Below, one piece after another: positions 8,575 through 18,499 of a stretch of DNA of 41,709 bases (positions are counted from its first letter, which is position 1; each line of letters begins with the position of its first letter). Origin of the DNA: Acetobacteraceae bacterium (GTDB lineage: Bacteria > Pseudomonadota > Alphaproteobacteria > Acetobacterales > Acetobacteraceae); the NCBI GenBank assembly GCA_025352375.1, contig JANXTL010000330.1:1-41709 (forward strand), written 5' to 3'. The notes under the pieces are model-generated. The model ran no database searches. It worked only from the letters and a program-made list of their open reading frames with translations, and was not told the DNA's origin. Made by a program: the position numbers and the translations under genes.

Positions 8575-9503
8575 TGTGCAACCTCCGGCTGACGGACCGG
8601 CACGCCGATGCGGCGGATTTCCCATTCCAGCCGTACGCCGGTCGCGGCGAGCACGCGGCGACGCACTTCCTCACCCAAATTCTCCAGGTCGGCGGCCGTG
8701 GCGTTCCCGGTGTTGATCATGAAGTTGCAGTGCTTCTCCGACACCTGCGCACCGCCGAGGGTCAGGCCGCGGCAGCCAGCGGCATCGATCAGCTCCCACG
8801 CCTTGTGGGTGCTGAAATGCGGCTGCGGATTGCGGAAGGTGGAGCCTCCGGTGCGGGTGCGCACGGGTTGCGAACGTTCCCGGTCCTCCCGGATTTGCGC
8901 CATGCGCGAAGCGATCACCGCTCCGGACCCCGAGCGGGCTGTCAGTTGCGCGCGAACAACGATGGCTCCGACCGGCAGGCTGGCGTGGCGATAAGTCATG
9001 GCGAGATCGGCGGCCGACAACCGCCGCTGTTCCCCGCTGCGGGTCACGATATCGGCCCAGGCGAGCACGTTGGCGATTTCGCCGCCATAGGCCCCAGCAT
9101 TCATGGCCACCGCCCCACCGATAGAACCGGGGATGCCGCACAGAAATTCCAGCCCCCCGAATTCCGCGGCCGCCGCCTGCTCGGATATTGTAACGTCCAG
9201 CGCGGCGCCGCCCGCGGTTACCCCGTCGGCATGCGTCGTGATGGTGGAAAAACCGCGCGCCAAACGGATCGTCACGCCCGGCAGCCCGGCATCGCGAATG
9301 ATGATGTTGGAGCACGCGCCGATCGTATGCACCGGCACGGTATGCGGCAGATTGCGCAGGAATTGAGCCAGATCGGCTTCGTCGGCCGGGCGGACCAGGG
9401 CCTCCGCGTTGCCGCCCGCGCGGAACCAGGTGCTGGGCGCCAGCGGCGCATCGAACTGCACCCGGCCCCGCAATTTCGGCAGCAGGCGGGCGAGAGAGGT
9501 CAC
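8571..9503 (-). CDS. murB: UDP-N-acetylenolpyruvoylglucosamine reductase MurB
   Basis: 310 residues; an FAD enzyme reducing enolpyruvyl-UDP-GlcNAc to UDP-MurNAc with NADPH. Seen: [18 protein letters not shown] (FAD-binding start), [40 protein letters not shown], the [10 protein letters not shown] segment with the catalytic serine, and [19 protein letters not shown] near the end. The start is GTG at 9501-9503 in a GTGA overlap with the murC stop, preceded by a G-rich ribosome site; ATG codons further upstream would extend far into murC. Confidence 0.94.
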   Translation of the reverse strand: MTSLARLLPKLRGRVQFDAPLAPSTWFRAGGNAEALVRPADEADLAQFLRNLPHTVPVHTIGACSNIIIRDAGLPGVTIRLARGFSTITTHADGVTAGGAALDVTISEQAAAAEFGGLEFLCGIPGSIGGAVAMNAGAYGGEIANVLAWADIVTRSGEQRRLSAADLAMTYRHASLPVGAIVVRAQLTARSGSGAVIASRMAQIREDRERSQPVRTRTGGSTFRNPQPHFSTHKAWELIDAAGCRGLTLGGAQVSEKHCNFMINTGNATAADLENLGEEVRRRVLAATGVRLEWEIRRIGVPVRQPEVAH

Positions 9504-10939
9504 GCCCCACCCCCAGACTTGCGGGTGCTGGACGCTTGCAATGCTGCCAGCTCGTCCGGCAGCGTTGCCGCCCATTGGGTGATGTTCCCGGCGCCGAGGC
9601 AAACGACGAAATCGCCCGGTTTTGCGATGGCATGCACCATTTCCGCCAGCATGCCGGGGTTGGGCAGCGGTACGACGCGACGGTGCCCACGGGCACGCAA
9701 ACCCTCCACCAATGCATCGCGGTTGACGCCCGGGATCGGAGATTCTCCGGCCGCGTACACATCCGCGATAATGACCGTACCGGCGTCGTTCATGCAGGTG
9801 CAGAACTCGTTGAACAGGGACTCCAGGCGGCTGTACCGATGCGGCTGCACCACCGCGATCACGTCGCCCGCACCGGCTTGACGAGCGGCTTTCAGCACGG
9901 CGGCGATTTCCACGGGGTGGTGGCCGTAATCGTCGATGACCGTGATCCCGCCGGCCTCACCGGTTTTGGTGAAGCGGCGCTTGACGCCTTTGAAGCCCAG
10001 AAACGCGTGGCGCAGCGTCTCGTTGTCCATCTCCATTTCGACGCCGATAGCGATGGCGGCCAGGGCGTTCTGCACGTTGTGCGCGCCCAGCATCGGCAGC
10101 CGGAACGGCCCGAGGCGCCGGTCCCGCCCGCGATGCCGATCCGTCACCACAACATAAAAACTCGACCCCAATTTGTCCGGGATCACGTGCTCGGCGCGAA
10201 TATCCGCCTGCGGAGAGAACCCGTAGGTAATGATCCGATGGTCGGACAAACGCGGGATCATCTGCTGCACCGCCGGATGGTCGATGCATAGCACCGCGAA
10301 CCCGTAGAACGGTACGTTGCTGACGAACTGGTCGTACCCCGCGACCATTTTTTCCTCAGTGCCCCAGTGATCCAGGTGCTCGGCGTCCATGTTAGTAACG
10401 ATCGCGATGACCGCCGGCAGGCGCAGGAAACTGCCGTCGCTTTCATCGGCTTCGACCACCATCCACTCGCCCTCACCTAGGCGGGTGTTGGTTCCGTAGG
10501 CGTTGATGATGCCGCCGTTGATGACGGTGGGGTCGAGTTTCGCCGCCTCCAGCACAGCCGCCACCAGGCTGGTGGTGGTGGTCTTGCCGTGCGTGCCGCC
10601 GACCGCGATGGCCCATTTCAGCCGCATCAGCTCGGCCAGCATTTCCGCACGACGCACCACCGGGATCAGCCGGACCCTGGCCGCCTGGACCTCGGGGTTG
10701 TCTTTCTTCACGGCGGTGGAGGTCACAACCACCTGCGCCCCGCCGAGGTTCGCCGCGTTATGGCCGATGGCAACCTGAATCCCGGCCGCGCGCAGACGCA
10801 GCACGTTGGCGCTTTCGGAAATATCGCTGCCCTGCACGACGTAGCCCAGGTTGTGCAGCACCTCCGCGATGCCGGACATGCCGATGCCGCCGATGCCCAC
10901 GAAGTGGATGGTGCCGATGGAAAGCGGCAGCGCTCTCAT
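9500..10939 (-). CDS. murC: UDP-N-acetylmuramate--L-alanine ligase MurC
   Basis: 479 residues; adds L-Ala to UDP-MurNAc with ATP in the cytoplasm. Seen: the N-terminal UDP-binding motif [16 protein letters not shown], the ATP loop [48 protein letters not shown], and [11 protein letters not shown] with PHRYSRL in the C-terminal domain. Length is normal for the family. The ATG at 10939 overlaps the murG TGA (ATGA). Confidence 0.97.
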   Translation of the reverse strand: MRALPLSIGTIHFVGIGGIGMSGIAEVLHNLGYVVQGSDISESANVLRLRAAGIQVAIGHNAANLGGAQVVVTSTAVKKDNPEVQAARVRLIPVVRRAEMLAELMRLKWAIAVGGTHGKTTTTSLVAAVLEAAKLDPTVINGGIINAYGTNTRLGEGEWMVVEADESDGSFLRLPAVIAIVTNMDAEHLDHWGTEEKMVAGYDQFVSNVPFYGFAVLCIDHPAVQQMIPRLSDHRIITYGFSPQADIRAEHVIPDKLGSSFYVVVTDRHRGRDRRLGPFRLPMLGAHNVQNALAAIAIGVEMEMDNETLRHAFLGFKGVKRRFTKTGEAGGITVIDDYGHHPVEIAAVLKAARQAGAGDVIAVVQPHRYSRLESLFNEFCTCMNDAGTVIIADVYAAGESPIPGVNRDALVEGLRARGHRRVVPLPNPGMLAEMVHAIAKPGDFVVCLGAGNITQWAATLPDELAALQASSTRKSGGGA

Positions 10940-12054
10940 GCGAGGGTGTCCCGATGCATCAGGGCCTCGACAAGGTCGGCCAACGCGGCGGCGGCGTTCG
11001 GGCGGGCCTGGGTGCGGGCACGCGCCGCGGCGGCGGACAAAGCGGAGGGATCGTTCAGCAATTCTGACAACTTCGCGGCGAGCGCGGCGGGGGTGAAGGT
11101 GGGTTGCGGCATGAGCCAGGCCCCGCCGGCATCGGCCAGCGCCTTTGCGTTGCCGGTCTGGTGGTCATCAATCGCGCCGGGCAGCGGCACCAGGATGGCG
11201 GGCCGTCCCACGACCGCGATTTCACAAACGGTGGAAGCCCCCGCGCGGGCAATGACCAGGTGCGCATCGCGCAGACGCTCGGCGACGTCGCCGAAGAACG
11301 GCGCCAGGTCGGCTTCGATCCCAGCCTCGACATAGACGGTGCGGACCCGCTCGAGATCTTCCTGCCGGCATTGCTGAGTCACGCTCAGGCGGCCACGCAG
11401 CTTGTCCGGCAGCGCCAGCAAGGCCGCCGGGACGACATCGCTGAACACCCGCGCGCCGAGGGAGCCGCCGAGGACCAGCAACCGGATTGTTTCGCCCATG
11501 GCCGCATACGGTGCATCCGCCAGCGCCGCGATCGCCGCGCGGACTGGATTGCCGGTGACCTCGGTGCGGGCGTTTGCCGGAACCCGCGTCGTGGTGGCGA
11601 AGGTCAGTGCCAGCCGATCGGCCCGGCCCGACAGGAAGCGGTTTGCCCGTCCCAGCACGGCGTTCTGCTCGTGCAGGATCACCGTGGGGGGCCGCCGCAG
11701 GAACCGCGTCGCCAGTACCGGCGGCACGCAGGGGTAACCGCCGAAGCCTACCACGGCGCCGACTTTCAGGCGGGACACCAGCGAACGCGCCTTCAGCACG
11801 CCGGCGGCAAGGGAAAAAATGGCCTTCGCCCCACGCAACAGGCCGCGCCCGGCGATCCCGGCACCGGGCAGGACATGGGTCTCACCCTTCGCGAACACCT
11901 TGCTGTTCAACCCGCCGGAACGGGCGTCGGTCAACAGCACCACGCGTTGGCCGCGGGCGACCAATTCGGTGGCGAGGGCCTCGGCCGGGAAGAAGTGCCC
12001 GCCCGTGCCGCCGGCTGCGATCGCGATGGGGCGAGCCATCTCTCGCGCTCTCAC
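10936..12054 (-). CDS. murG: UDP-GlcNAc:lipid I transferase MurG
   Basis: 372 residues; a GT-B glycosyltransferase on the inner face of the membrane that converts lipid I to lipid II. Seen: [16 protein letters not shown] (first G-loop; Phe replaces the common Ile/Val), [42 protein letters not shown] (third G-loop), and [37 protein letters not shown], the UDP-GlcNAc site, seen across its shorter motifs. The start is taken as GTG 12052-12054, in a GTGA overlap with the ftsW stop and behind a GGAGG ribosome site 7 nt away. ATG 12039, five codons in, is a possible alternative. The frame continues upstream through ftsW, which is read-through only. Confidence 0.95.
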   Translation of the reverse strand: MRAREMARPIAIAAGGTGGHFFPAEALATELVARGQRVVLLTDARSGGLNSKVFAKGETHVLPGAGIAGRGLLRGAKAIFSLAAGVLKARSLVSRLKVGAVVGFGGYPCVPPVLATRFLRRPPTVILHEQNAVLGRANRFLSGRADRLALTFATTTRVPANARTEVTGNPVRAAIAALADAPYAAMGETIRLLVLGGSLGARVFSDVVPAALLALPDKLRGRLSVTQQCRQEDLERVRTVYVEAGIEADLAPFFGDVAERLRDAHLVIARAGASTVCEIAVVGRPAILVPLPGAIDDHQTGNAKALADAGGAWLMPQPTFTPAALAAKLSELLNDPSALSAAAARARTQARPNAAAALADLVEALMHRDTLA

Positions 12055-13169
12055 GACCCATCCTCCCGGTGACGGCGCCGGGTGAGGCCGAGCAGCATGC
12101 CCATGCCGATGGCGACCGCGATGGCGGAGGAGCCGCCATAGGAGATGAATGGTAGCGTCATGCCTTTGGTCGGGATCAACGCCAAGGTGGACGCCATGTT
12201 GACGAACGCCTGCAACCCGAACCCGGCCACCAGTCCGGTGCAAGCCAGAACCACGAACGGGTCGTGTTCCTGCAGCAGCCGAAGCAGGCCGCGCAGCACG
12301 ATGAAGGCGAAGATCGCCAGAATGATCGCGCACAGGATCATGCCGAATTCCTCGCCCGTGACGGCGAAAACGAAATCGGCGTGGGCGTCGGGAAGCACGT
12401 CCTTCACCCGGCCCTCCCCGGGGCCGCGGCCGAACAGGCCGCCGTTGCCGAACGCCTCCATAGCGGTCTCGACTTGGTAGCGATCGCCGGTGCCCAACCA
12501 GAATTTCTGCACGCGCCCGCGGACGTGGTCCGACATCAGATAGGCCAGTACCGCGCCCCCACCGGCCAGACCGACGCCGATGACCATGAAAATCCGGTGC
12601 AGCCCGCCGATGTAAAGCTGCGTCAGGAATACCACCGTGATGACGGCCATCATGCCGACGTCGGGTTGCTTCATCAGCATGAACGCGATGGCGCCGAAAA
12701 TCGCTGCCGCACCGACCATGCCGCCGTAGCGCCGGCGGCGTTGCCATTGCGCGATCAGGTAGGCCGCCGTCACCGCGAAACAGGGCTTCAGAAATTCGCT
12801 GGGCTGCACCGACATGCCCGGCAGGGAGATCCAGCGGCGAGCGCCCTTGATCTCGGTCCCCACCGTCATCGTCGCCGCCGTCATCATGAGCGCGGCGATG
12901 CCACCGGCAATCGCAAGCCGGCGGATATTGCGCGGCGACAGCATGGACACGCCTACCGTCACCAGCCCCGCGAGCAACAGAAAGAAAATCTGCTTGTAGA
13001 TGAATAGGTCGCGCGACGTGCCGATACGCTCCGCCACTGCCGGGCTCGCGGCCTGCATCATAATGAAGCCAAAGCTGATGAGCATCCCGATGGCGCTGAG
13101 GGTCCAGCGATCCACCGTCCACCACCAACGGCCGAGCAGCGAATTGTCCGCGCGTGAGAGGGCGGCCAT
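12051..13169 (-). CDS. ftsW: Septal peptidoglycan polymerase FtsW
   Basis: 372 residues; a SEDS-family glycosyltransferase that polymerises lipid II at the septum with FtsI. Multiple hydrophobic segments run through the protein. Family landmarks are MLISFGFIMMQAASPAVAE, ARRWISLPGMSVQPSEFLK, KQPDVGMMAV, FFRGPGEG-like GRGPGEGRVKDVLPDAHADFVFAV (seen in pieces), EEFGM, and the C-terminal LPFISYGGSSAIAVAIG. The ATG at 13169 shares one base with the murD stop (TGATG). The open frame extends 26 codons upstream, but these overlap murD. Confidence 0.95.
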   Translation of the reverse strand: MAALSRADNSLLGRWWWTVDRWTLSAIGMLISFGFIMMQAASPAVAERIGTSRDLFIYKQIFFLLLAGLVTVGVSMLSPRNIRRLAIAGGIAALMMTAATMTVGTEIKGARRWISLPGMSVQPSEFLKPCFAVTAAYLIAQWQRRRRYGGMVGAAAIFGAIAFMLMKQPDVGMMAVITVVFLTQLYIGGLHRIFMVIGVGLAGGGAVLAYLMSDHVRGRVQKFWLGTGDRYQVETAMEAFGNGGLFGRGPGEGRVKDVLPDAHADFVFAVTGEEFGMILCAIILAIFAFIVLRGLLRLLQEHDPFVVLACTGLVAGFGLQAFVNMASTLALIPTKGMTLPFISYGGSSAIAVAIGMGMLLGLTRRRHREDGS

Positions 13170-14533
13170 CAGCGAGCGCCCTCCATGTCGCGCACCAGTT
13201 CGGCGAAGCGGTCGCCGCGCTGGTCGTAGCCGGTGAATTGGTCCCAACTGGCGCAGGCCGGGGACAGCAGCACCACGTCGGCTTTGTCGTCATGCGCCGC
13301 TCTGGCGGCCAGTTTTACGGCGTTTTCCAGCGTGCCGGCCTCGATGAAGGGAACGCCGTGTTCGCGCAGCGTGGCGGCGAGAATGGGCGTGTCTCGCCCG
13401 ATCAGCATGGCATGCGCGATCCGGGGGAACAGGGGGACGAGCGGAATAATTCCGTCTTCTTTCGCCATGCCGCCGGCGATCCAGATCAGCCGGTCGTAAC
13501 AAACCAGCGCCCGCTGGGCGGCGTCGGCGTTAGTGGCCTTACTGTCGTTGATATAGCTGACGCCATCGACTCGACCCACCAGTTGCTGCCGGTGCGGCAG
13601 GCCGGGGTAGGTGCGCAGGCCCCGCGCGATCGCGGCGCGATCCACACCCAGGAAGCTCGCCATGGCCGCGACGGCGGCGGCATTCTGCGCGTTGTGGGCA
13701 CCCGGCAGGGTGGGGCACGCCGCCATGCGCAGGATGGGCCCGTCCGCGTCCCGGAGCATCCCGTTTTCGGTCCATACGCCGGCGCGGGACACGCCGGAGA
13801 TGGTGACCACCTTTCTCGTCATGGCGAGTCGTTGGTGCATACCCCTGGACCGCTCGTCGTCGATTCCGATCACGCTAAGATCGCCCAAACGCTGGCGGTC
13901 GAACACCGCGCGTTTCGCCAGGGCGTAGCCGTCCATGTCGCCATGGCGGTCCAGGTGATCCACACTGAGATTGAGCATTGCGGCAACATCGAAGCGTAGC
14001 GTCGCGAGTCGCTCCAACATATAGGACGACATTTCCAGCACGTAGACGCCGTTGTCCGGCAGCAGCGGCAACGATAGCGCCGCCGGCCCAAGGTTGGCCC
14101 CCGCGACGGCCCGAACCCCCGCGCCGGTCAAAACATGCGCCAGCAGCGCGGTGGTGGTGGATTTGCCGTTGGTGCCGGTTATCCCGACAAACCGAGCAGC
14201 GGAGCCGGCCCGGCGCACGGCTTGGAACAGAAGCTCAGTGTCCGACAGGATCGGGATGCCGGCCTCGCGGGCCCAGACCGCGATAGGGTGCGGCTTCGGC
14301 AGCCGATGCGGAATGCCGGGCGACAGGACGACCGCGTCGAACCGGCCACCAGCCTCGCGCGGGTCGCCAATGGTCAATCCCGTTGCGCCGTCGCGGGCGC
14401 CGGGAGAATCATCCCAAGCAACGACCGAGCCCCCCATCGCTGCGAGCGCATAAGCGGCGGGCAGGCCGTTCTTACCCAGCCCCACCACCGCGAAGCGTTG
14501 TCCGACAAACAGATTGTCAGGAAAAATGCTCAT
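13169..14533 (-). CDS. murD: UDP-MurNAc-L-Ala--D-glutamate ligase MurD
   Basis: 454 residues; adds D-Glu to the growing stem peptide. Seen: AVVGLGKNGLPAAYAL (UDP part), VLSPGIPH, the ATP loop VGITGTNGKSTTTALL, EMSSYMLE (commonly ELSSFQLE in relatives), NLSVDHLDRHGDM, GAHNAQNAAAVAAM, YINDSKATNADAA, and LLSPACASWDQFTGYDQRGD. The ATG at 14533 overlaps the mraY stop (ATGA). All catalytic segments look intact. Confidence 0.96.
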   Translation of the reverse strand: MSIFPDNLFVGQRFAVVGLGKNGLPAAYALAAMGGSVVAWDDSPGARDGATGLTIGDPREAGGRFDAVVLSPGIPHRLPKPHPIAVWAREAGIPILSDTELLFQAVRRAGSAARFVGITGTNGKSTTTALLAHVLTGAGVRAVAGANLGPAALSLPLLPDNGVYVLEMSSYMLERLATLRFDVAAMLNLSVDHLDRHGDMDGYALAKRAVFDRQRLGDLSVIGIDDERSRGMHQRLAMTRKVVTISGVSRAGVWTENGMLRDADGPILRMAACPTLPGAHNAQNAAAVAAMASFLGVDRAAIARGLRTYPGLPHRQQLVGRVDGVSYINDSKATNADAAQRALVCYDRLIWIAGGMAKEDGIIPLVPLFPRIAHAMLIGRDTPILAATLREHGVPFIEAGTLENAVKLAARAAHDDKADVVLLSPACASWDQFTGYDQRGDRFAELVRDMEGAR

Positions 14534-15618
14534 CGGATTTTCAGCGTCGCGAGGCCCACGAGGGCCAAAATCATCGAAATGATCCAGAAACGGATCACGA
14601 TCGTCGGTTCCGCCCAGCCCTTCTTCTCGAAGTGATGGTGCAGCGGCGCCATCAGGAAAACGCGCTGGCCGGTGCGCTTGTACCAGAACACCTGGACGAT
14701 GACGGATACTGTCTCAACCACGAACAGCCCGCCAACGATCATCAGCACGAACTCATGCTTCGTCGCCACGGCGACCGCGCCCAAGGCGCCGCCGATGGAC
14801 AGCGCTCCGATATCGCCCATGAACACCGCCGCCGGTGGGGCATTGAACCACAGAAAGCCCATGCCGGCCCCGATCAGCGCGGAGCAGAACACCGCCAGCT
14901 CGCCGGCCCCGACAACGGGGTGCAGCTGCAAATACTCCGCGAAGATGCGGTTGCCCACGAGGTAGGAAATCAGTGCGAAGACCCCCGCGCAGATGATGGT
15001 CGGCACGATCGCCAGGCCGTCAAGACCGTCGGTCAGGTTCACCGCGTTGGACGCGCCCATCATCACCAGCATGGCGAACACCGGGAACAAGAAGCCGAGT
15101 TGCAGCACGAATTCTTTGAAAATCGGGAATGTCAGCGCCATCCCCATCGGTCCGCGCGCCAGCCACGTCAGCCAAATCGCCGTGATCAATCCCACCCCGG
15201 CCTGCACGATCAGTTTGACCCGGCCGGACACGCCTTTGGTGTTGCGCGCGGTCACCTTCAGATAGTCGTCGGCAAACCCCAGGGCTCCATAACCCAGGGT
15301 TACGAACAGCGTCGCCCATACGTACCCGTTACGCAGATCGACCCAAAGCAACGTCGAGATCGTCAGGGCGAACAGAATCAGCAGCCCGCCCATGGTCGGC
15401 GTGCCCTTTTTCTCGATCAGATGCCGCTCCGGCCCGTCCTCGCGGATTGGTTGACCTTGCCCCTGCAACCGCTTCAACCAGCGGATCACCATCGGACCCA
15501 GTAGGAAGCTGACGATCAGCGCTGTCAGGCATGCCGCGCCCGCCCGAAAGGTGATGTAGCGGACGAGGTTGAACAGGATGAAGTGGTCCGCCAGGGGGCG
15601 AAGCAGGTTGTAGAGCAT
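14530..15618 (-). CDS. mraY: Phospho-MurNAc-pentapeptide transferase MraY
   Basis: 362 residues; the integral-membrane enzyme that transfers phospho-MurNAc-pentapeptide to undecaprenyl phosphate (lipid I). Seen: KKGTPTMGGLLIL, the aspartate motif GFADDYLKVTARNTKG, SNAVNLTDGLDGLAI, FMGDIGALSIGG (often FMGDxGSLALGG) and MAPLHHHFEKKGW with the three histidines. About ten hydrophobic segments are visible. The ATG at 15618 shares one base with the murF TGA (TGATG). Confidence 0.97.
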   Translation of the reverse strand: MLYNLLRPLADHFILFNLVRYITFRAGAACLTALIVSFLLGPMVIRWLKRLQGQGQPIREDGPERHLIEKKGTPTMGGLLILFALTISTLLWVDLRNGYVWATLFVTLGYGALGFADDYLKVTARNTKGVSGRVKLIVQAGVGLITAIWLTWLARGPMGMALTFPIFKEFVLQLGFLFPVFAMLVMMGASNAVNLTDGLDGLAIVPTIICAGVFALISYLVGNRIFAEYLQLHPVVGAGELAVFCSALIGAGMGFLWFNAPPAAVFMGDIGALSIGGALGAVAVATKHEFVLMIVGGLFVVETVSVIVQVFWYKRTGQRVFLMAPLHHHFEKKGWAEPTIVIRFWIISMILALVGLATLKIR

Positions 15619-17054
15619 CAGGCCGTCCCCTCGATGGTCATGGCGTCGAGAGCGTCGACCACATGTTTCATACGGCTGCCGAGGCTGCCTTTGACCAAAA
15701 TCGCGTCGCCCGCCGCTACGGCCCTGGCAACGATCGGGGCGAGGGCCGCCGAATCCTCGGCGTGTGCGCCGCGCAGGGCGGCGGGTATGGCCTCGAACAG
15801 GTTGCGCATCGACGGGCCGCAGGCGAACAGCAGATCGGCCGACTGCGCGACGGCGTCTGCCAGGCCGGCGTGTTCCGAGGGACCAGCTGCCCCGAGTTCC
15901 AGCATGTCCCCCAGCACCGCGATGCGCCGTTTGGCCGGTTGCAGACGCAACACATCCAAGGCCGCGCGCATCGACGCGCCGTTGCCGTTATAACTTTCGT
16001 CCAGCAGGAGTGCGGTTCCGGCGGCCAAAGCCAATTTCCGCCGGGCGCCTCGGCCGCCAAGCGGCGCGAACGCCTCCAGCGCGTGCGCCGCGATGTCGCG
16101 GTCCAACCCGAGCACATGGGCCGCGGTCAGCGCCGCCATGGCGTTCATGGCCATGTGGCGACCGGGGGCGTTAAGGCGGAAGCGAACCTCGTGGCCACCG
16201 ACTTCCGCCAGGACGATGGAACCGTCGGCATCCGGTTCGGTGCTCAGCAACCGGACGGTGGCGCCTTGCGATGTCCCGAAGGTCGCGACCTTCGCGGCTC
16301 CGGCGGCATCGCGCAGGCGGGTGAATTGCGGCGAATCCAGCGGCAGAACCGCGATCCCACCCGGCACCATGCCGGTCATGATGGCGGCTTTCTCGTCGGC
16401 GATGGCCTCGATCGAGCCGAGATGGCCGATATGCGCCTTCTCCACGGTGGTGATGACCGCGACATGCGGGTTCGCCAGATGCGCGAGGGGCGCGATCTCG
16501 CCAGCGTGGTTCATGCCGATCTCCGCCACGCAAAACGCGGCATGGCGTGGCATGCGGGCCAGGGTCAGCGGCAGACCCCATTGATTGTTGTAGGATGCCT
16601 CGGCGGCGTGCGTCGGTCCGAAGGCAGACAGAATGGTCCGCAGCATTTCCTTTGTGGTCGTCTTCCCGACGCTGCCGGTGACGGCGACAACCCGAGCACT
16701 GGAGCGCACCCTTGCGAAACCGCCGAGGCGGGCGAGGGCCGCCAGGGTGTCGTCGACGCGGAGCAGGCGGGACAGGGCAAAAGGTGCTGAAAAGCTAAGA
16801 CTCTCGCCCTTTCCTTGAGGGAAAGGGAGGTTATTGCTTCGAACATCCCGATGCACCATGGCACCCGCCGCGCCCTTGGCGAGGGCGTCGGCGACGAAGG
16901 CGTGCCCGTCCCGCCCCTCGCCCACCAATGCCACGAACAGATCGCCGGGGCGCAAGGTGCGGGTGTCGATGGAAACCCCGTCGGCCTCGAACGGTACGTC
17001 GATGGCGCCGCCCGTCGATTCGAGCAGGTCGATCATGGTCCAGAGGCGGGTCAT
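15618..17054 (-). CDS. murF: UDP-MurNAc-tripeptide--D-Ala-D-Ala ligase MurF
   Basis: 478 residues; completes the UDP-MurNAc-pentapeptide by adding D-Ala-D-Ala. Seen: SIDTRTLRPGDLFVAL, the ATP loop VAVTGSVGKTTTKEML, SYNNQWGLPLTLARM, AEIGMNHAGEIAPLA, TTVEKAHIGHLGS, LLLDESYNGNGASMRAAL and AVLGDMLELG. About 26 residues (72-97, DNA 16764-16841) look inserted between the HRDV and LLRVDDTLAALARL segments; that stretch is encoded by a palindromic sequence and remains in frame (see the repeat entry). ATG 17054 overlaps the murE stop (ATGA). A longer open frame to 17801 is antisense-free read-through over murE and is not used. Confidence 0.94.
   Translation of the reverse strand: MTRLWTMIDLLESTGGAIDVPFEADGVSIDTRTLRPGDLFVALVGEGRDGHAFVADALAKGAAGAMVHRDVRSNNLPFPQGKGESLSFSAPFALSRLLRVDDTLAALARLGGFARVRSSARVVAVTGSVGKTTTKEMLRTILSAFGPTHAAEASYNNQWGLPLTLARMPRHAAFCVAEIGMNHAGEIAPLAHLANPHVAVITTVEKAHIGHLGSIEAIADEKAAIMTGMVPGGIAVLPLDSPQFTRLRDAAGAAKVATFGTSQGATVRLLSTEPDADGSIVLAEVGGHEVRFRLNAPGRHMAMNAMAALTAAHVLGLDRDIAAHALEAFAPLGGRGARRKLALAAGTALLLDESYNGNGASMRAALDVLRLQPAKRRIAVLGDMLELGAAGPSEHAGLADAVAQSADLLFACGPSMRNLFEAIPAALRGAHAEDSAALAPIVARAVAAGDAILVKGSLGSRMKHVVDALDAMTIEGTA
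16764..16841. repeat. In-frame palindromic insertion within murF
   Basis: A 78 bp stretch encodes MurF residues 72-97 (including NNLPFPQGKGESLSFSAPF). Its core at 16807-16827 is a near-palindrome, CCCTTTCC-TTGAG-GGAAAGGG style, with an 8 bp stem and a short loop. The peptide it encodes has no counterpart in the MurF pattern I know: the flanking segments normally join directly. It resembles in-frame palindromic elements described inside Rickettsia genes. No second copy is seen in this window, so its repeat status is inferred. Confidence 0.45.
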
Positions 17055-18499
17055 GCCGCCCCCGCCAGATGCCGGATCGCGGACACGTCGTCGAACGGGA
17101 TGACGGTGGTCCCGATGGTCTGCCCCTGCTCGTGACCCTTGCCCGCCACCGCCAGCACGTCGCCGGGCTGGAGCATGGTCAGGCCCGCCGCGATCGCGTG
17201 GGCGCGGTCGCCGATTTCCATCGCGCCGGGGCAGGCCGCCAGGATGGCGGAACGAATGCTCGCCGGATCCTCCGACCGAGGATTGTCGTCCGTCACGATT
17301 GTTCTGTCCGCCAGGCGCGCGGCAGCCGCACCCATCAAGGGGCGCTTGCCGCGGTCGCGGTCCCCACCGGCCCCGAACACCACGATCAACCGCCCCTGGG
17401 TATGCGGCCGCAACGCCGTCAGTAACCGCTCCAGCGCATCGGGGGTATGGGCGTAATCGACATAGACCGTGGCGCCGTTGGACAATGTAACGGCGCGTTC
17501 CATCCGCCCGCGCACGCCGGTCAGCGACGGCAGGTGGGAAAATACGTTCGCCATGCACAGGGCTTCGGCAAGCGCCCCGGCCAGCATGACGTTGTCCGCC
17601 TGGAAGCGGCCGGGGAGCATCAGCGGGATCGTGCGTTCGGTGCCATCCACCGCAATCGTCAGGTCCTGACCGTCGGGACGCGGTTGGGTGCGTACCAGCC
17701 GCCAGTGCTCGCCGGCTTCCCCGACCGTACGCAGCTTCAGATGGCGGCGCGCCGCGATATCGCGCAGGCCTGCCAGCGTCGCCGGATCCATATCGGCGCA
17801 TGCCACAGCCGCCGCGCCCTCGGGCAGCAGTTCGGTGAACAACCGCATCTTGGCGGCGCGATAGGCGTCCAGCGTCCCGTGATAATCCAGATGATCCCGC
17901 GTCAGGTTGGAAAACCCCGCCGCCGCGATGCGGGCGCCGTCCAACCGGAACTGGTCCAGCCCGTGCGACGATGCCTCCAGCGCCGCATGCTGTATGCCTG
18001 CTCGGGCCAACCCCGCGAGGCTCTCCGCCAAACTGATCGGATCGGGGGTTGTCAGGCCCGGCCCTGGTGCGAAGCCGGGCGCGATCAACCCGAGGGTGCC
18101 CAGACTGGCGGCCTTGTAGCCCGCCAAAGTCCAGAGCTGACGCAAGAACTCCACAGTGCTGGTCTTGCCATTGGTGCCAGTGACGGCGACGACGGTGTGC
18201 GGCTGCTTCCCGGCCAGAAGTGCGGCGATGCGCGCCAGGCGCTGGCGGGGTTCGCGGTCCATCAGCATCGGGCGTTCCGGCACGCCCTCGGGCCAGGCGG
18301 TGCCTATCGGGGCGAGGATGGCCACCGCACCGCGCTGCACCGCCTCCGCGATGTAGGCACGTCCGTCCGCTTTCACACCCGGCAGCGCGGCGAACAGATC
18401 GCCCGGCACGACCTGCCGGCTATCGGCGGTCACGCCGGCGATGTCCAGTTCCGCGATCGCGGTGTCGCAGGCGCCCATCATGAGATCACCGAGCCGCAA
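17051..18499 (-). CDS. murE: UDP-MurNAc-L-Ala-D-Glu--meso-DAP ligase MurE
   Basis: 482 residues; adds the third stem-peptide residue. Seen: GVTADSRQVVPGDLFAALPG, the ATP loop VAVTGTNGKTSTVEFL, LEASSHGLDQFRLDG, NLTRDHLDYHGTLDAYRAAK, VYVDYAHTPDALERLL, VFGAGGDRDRGKRPLMG, and TDDNPRSEDPASI. DNPR is the meso-diaminopimelate specificity motif, so a DAP wall is predicted. The start is uncertain: TTG 18499 gives the family-like MRLGDLM but has no clear ribosome site and overlaps ftsI by 14 bp; ATG 18481 or 18478 would lie just after the ftsI stop and shorten it by 6-7 residues. Confidence 0.95.
   Translation of the reverse strand: MRLGDLMMGACDTAIAELDIAGVTADSRQVVPGDLFAALPGVKADGRAYIAEAVQRGAVAILAPIGTAWPEGVPERPMLMDREPRQRLARIAALLAGKQPHTVVAVTGTNGKTSTVEFLRQLWTLAGYKAASLGTLGLIAPGFAPGPGLTTPDPISLAESLAGLARAGIQHAALEASSHGLDQFRLDGARIAAAGFSNLTRDHLDYHGTLDAYRAAKMRLFTELLPEGAAAVACADMDPATLAGLRDIAARRHLKLRTVGEAGEHWRLVRTQPRPDGQDLTIAVDGTERTIPLMLPGRFQADNVMLAGALAEALCMANVFSHLPSLTGVRGRMERAVTLSNGATVYVDYAHTPDALERLLTALRPHTQGRLIVVFGAGGDRDRGKRPLMGAAAARLADRTIVTDDNPRSEDPASIRSAILAACPGAMEIGDRAHAIAAGLTMLQPGDVLAVAGKGHEQGQTIGTTVIPFDDVSAIRHLAGAA

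Noticed and set aside
9500-10939. Possible fused MurC-MurB
   Set aside because: murC ends with TGA in a GTGA overlap; the two frames differ, so they are separate proteins.
12055-13293. Upstream part of a 785-codon minus-strand frame running into murG
   Set aside because: It overlaps ftsW in another frame and has no recognisable sequence; only the murG part is real.
17055-17801. Upstream part of a 727-codon frame running into murF
   Set aside because: It lies on murE in another frame; the ATGA junction at 17051-17054 sets the murF start.
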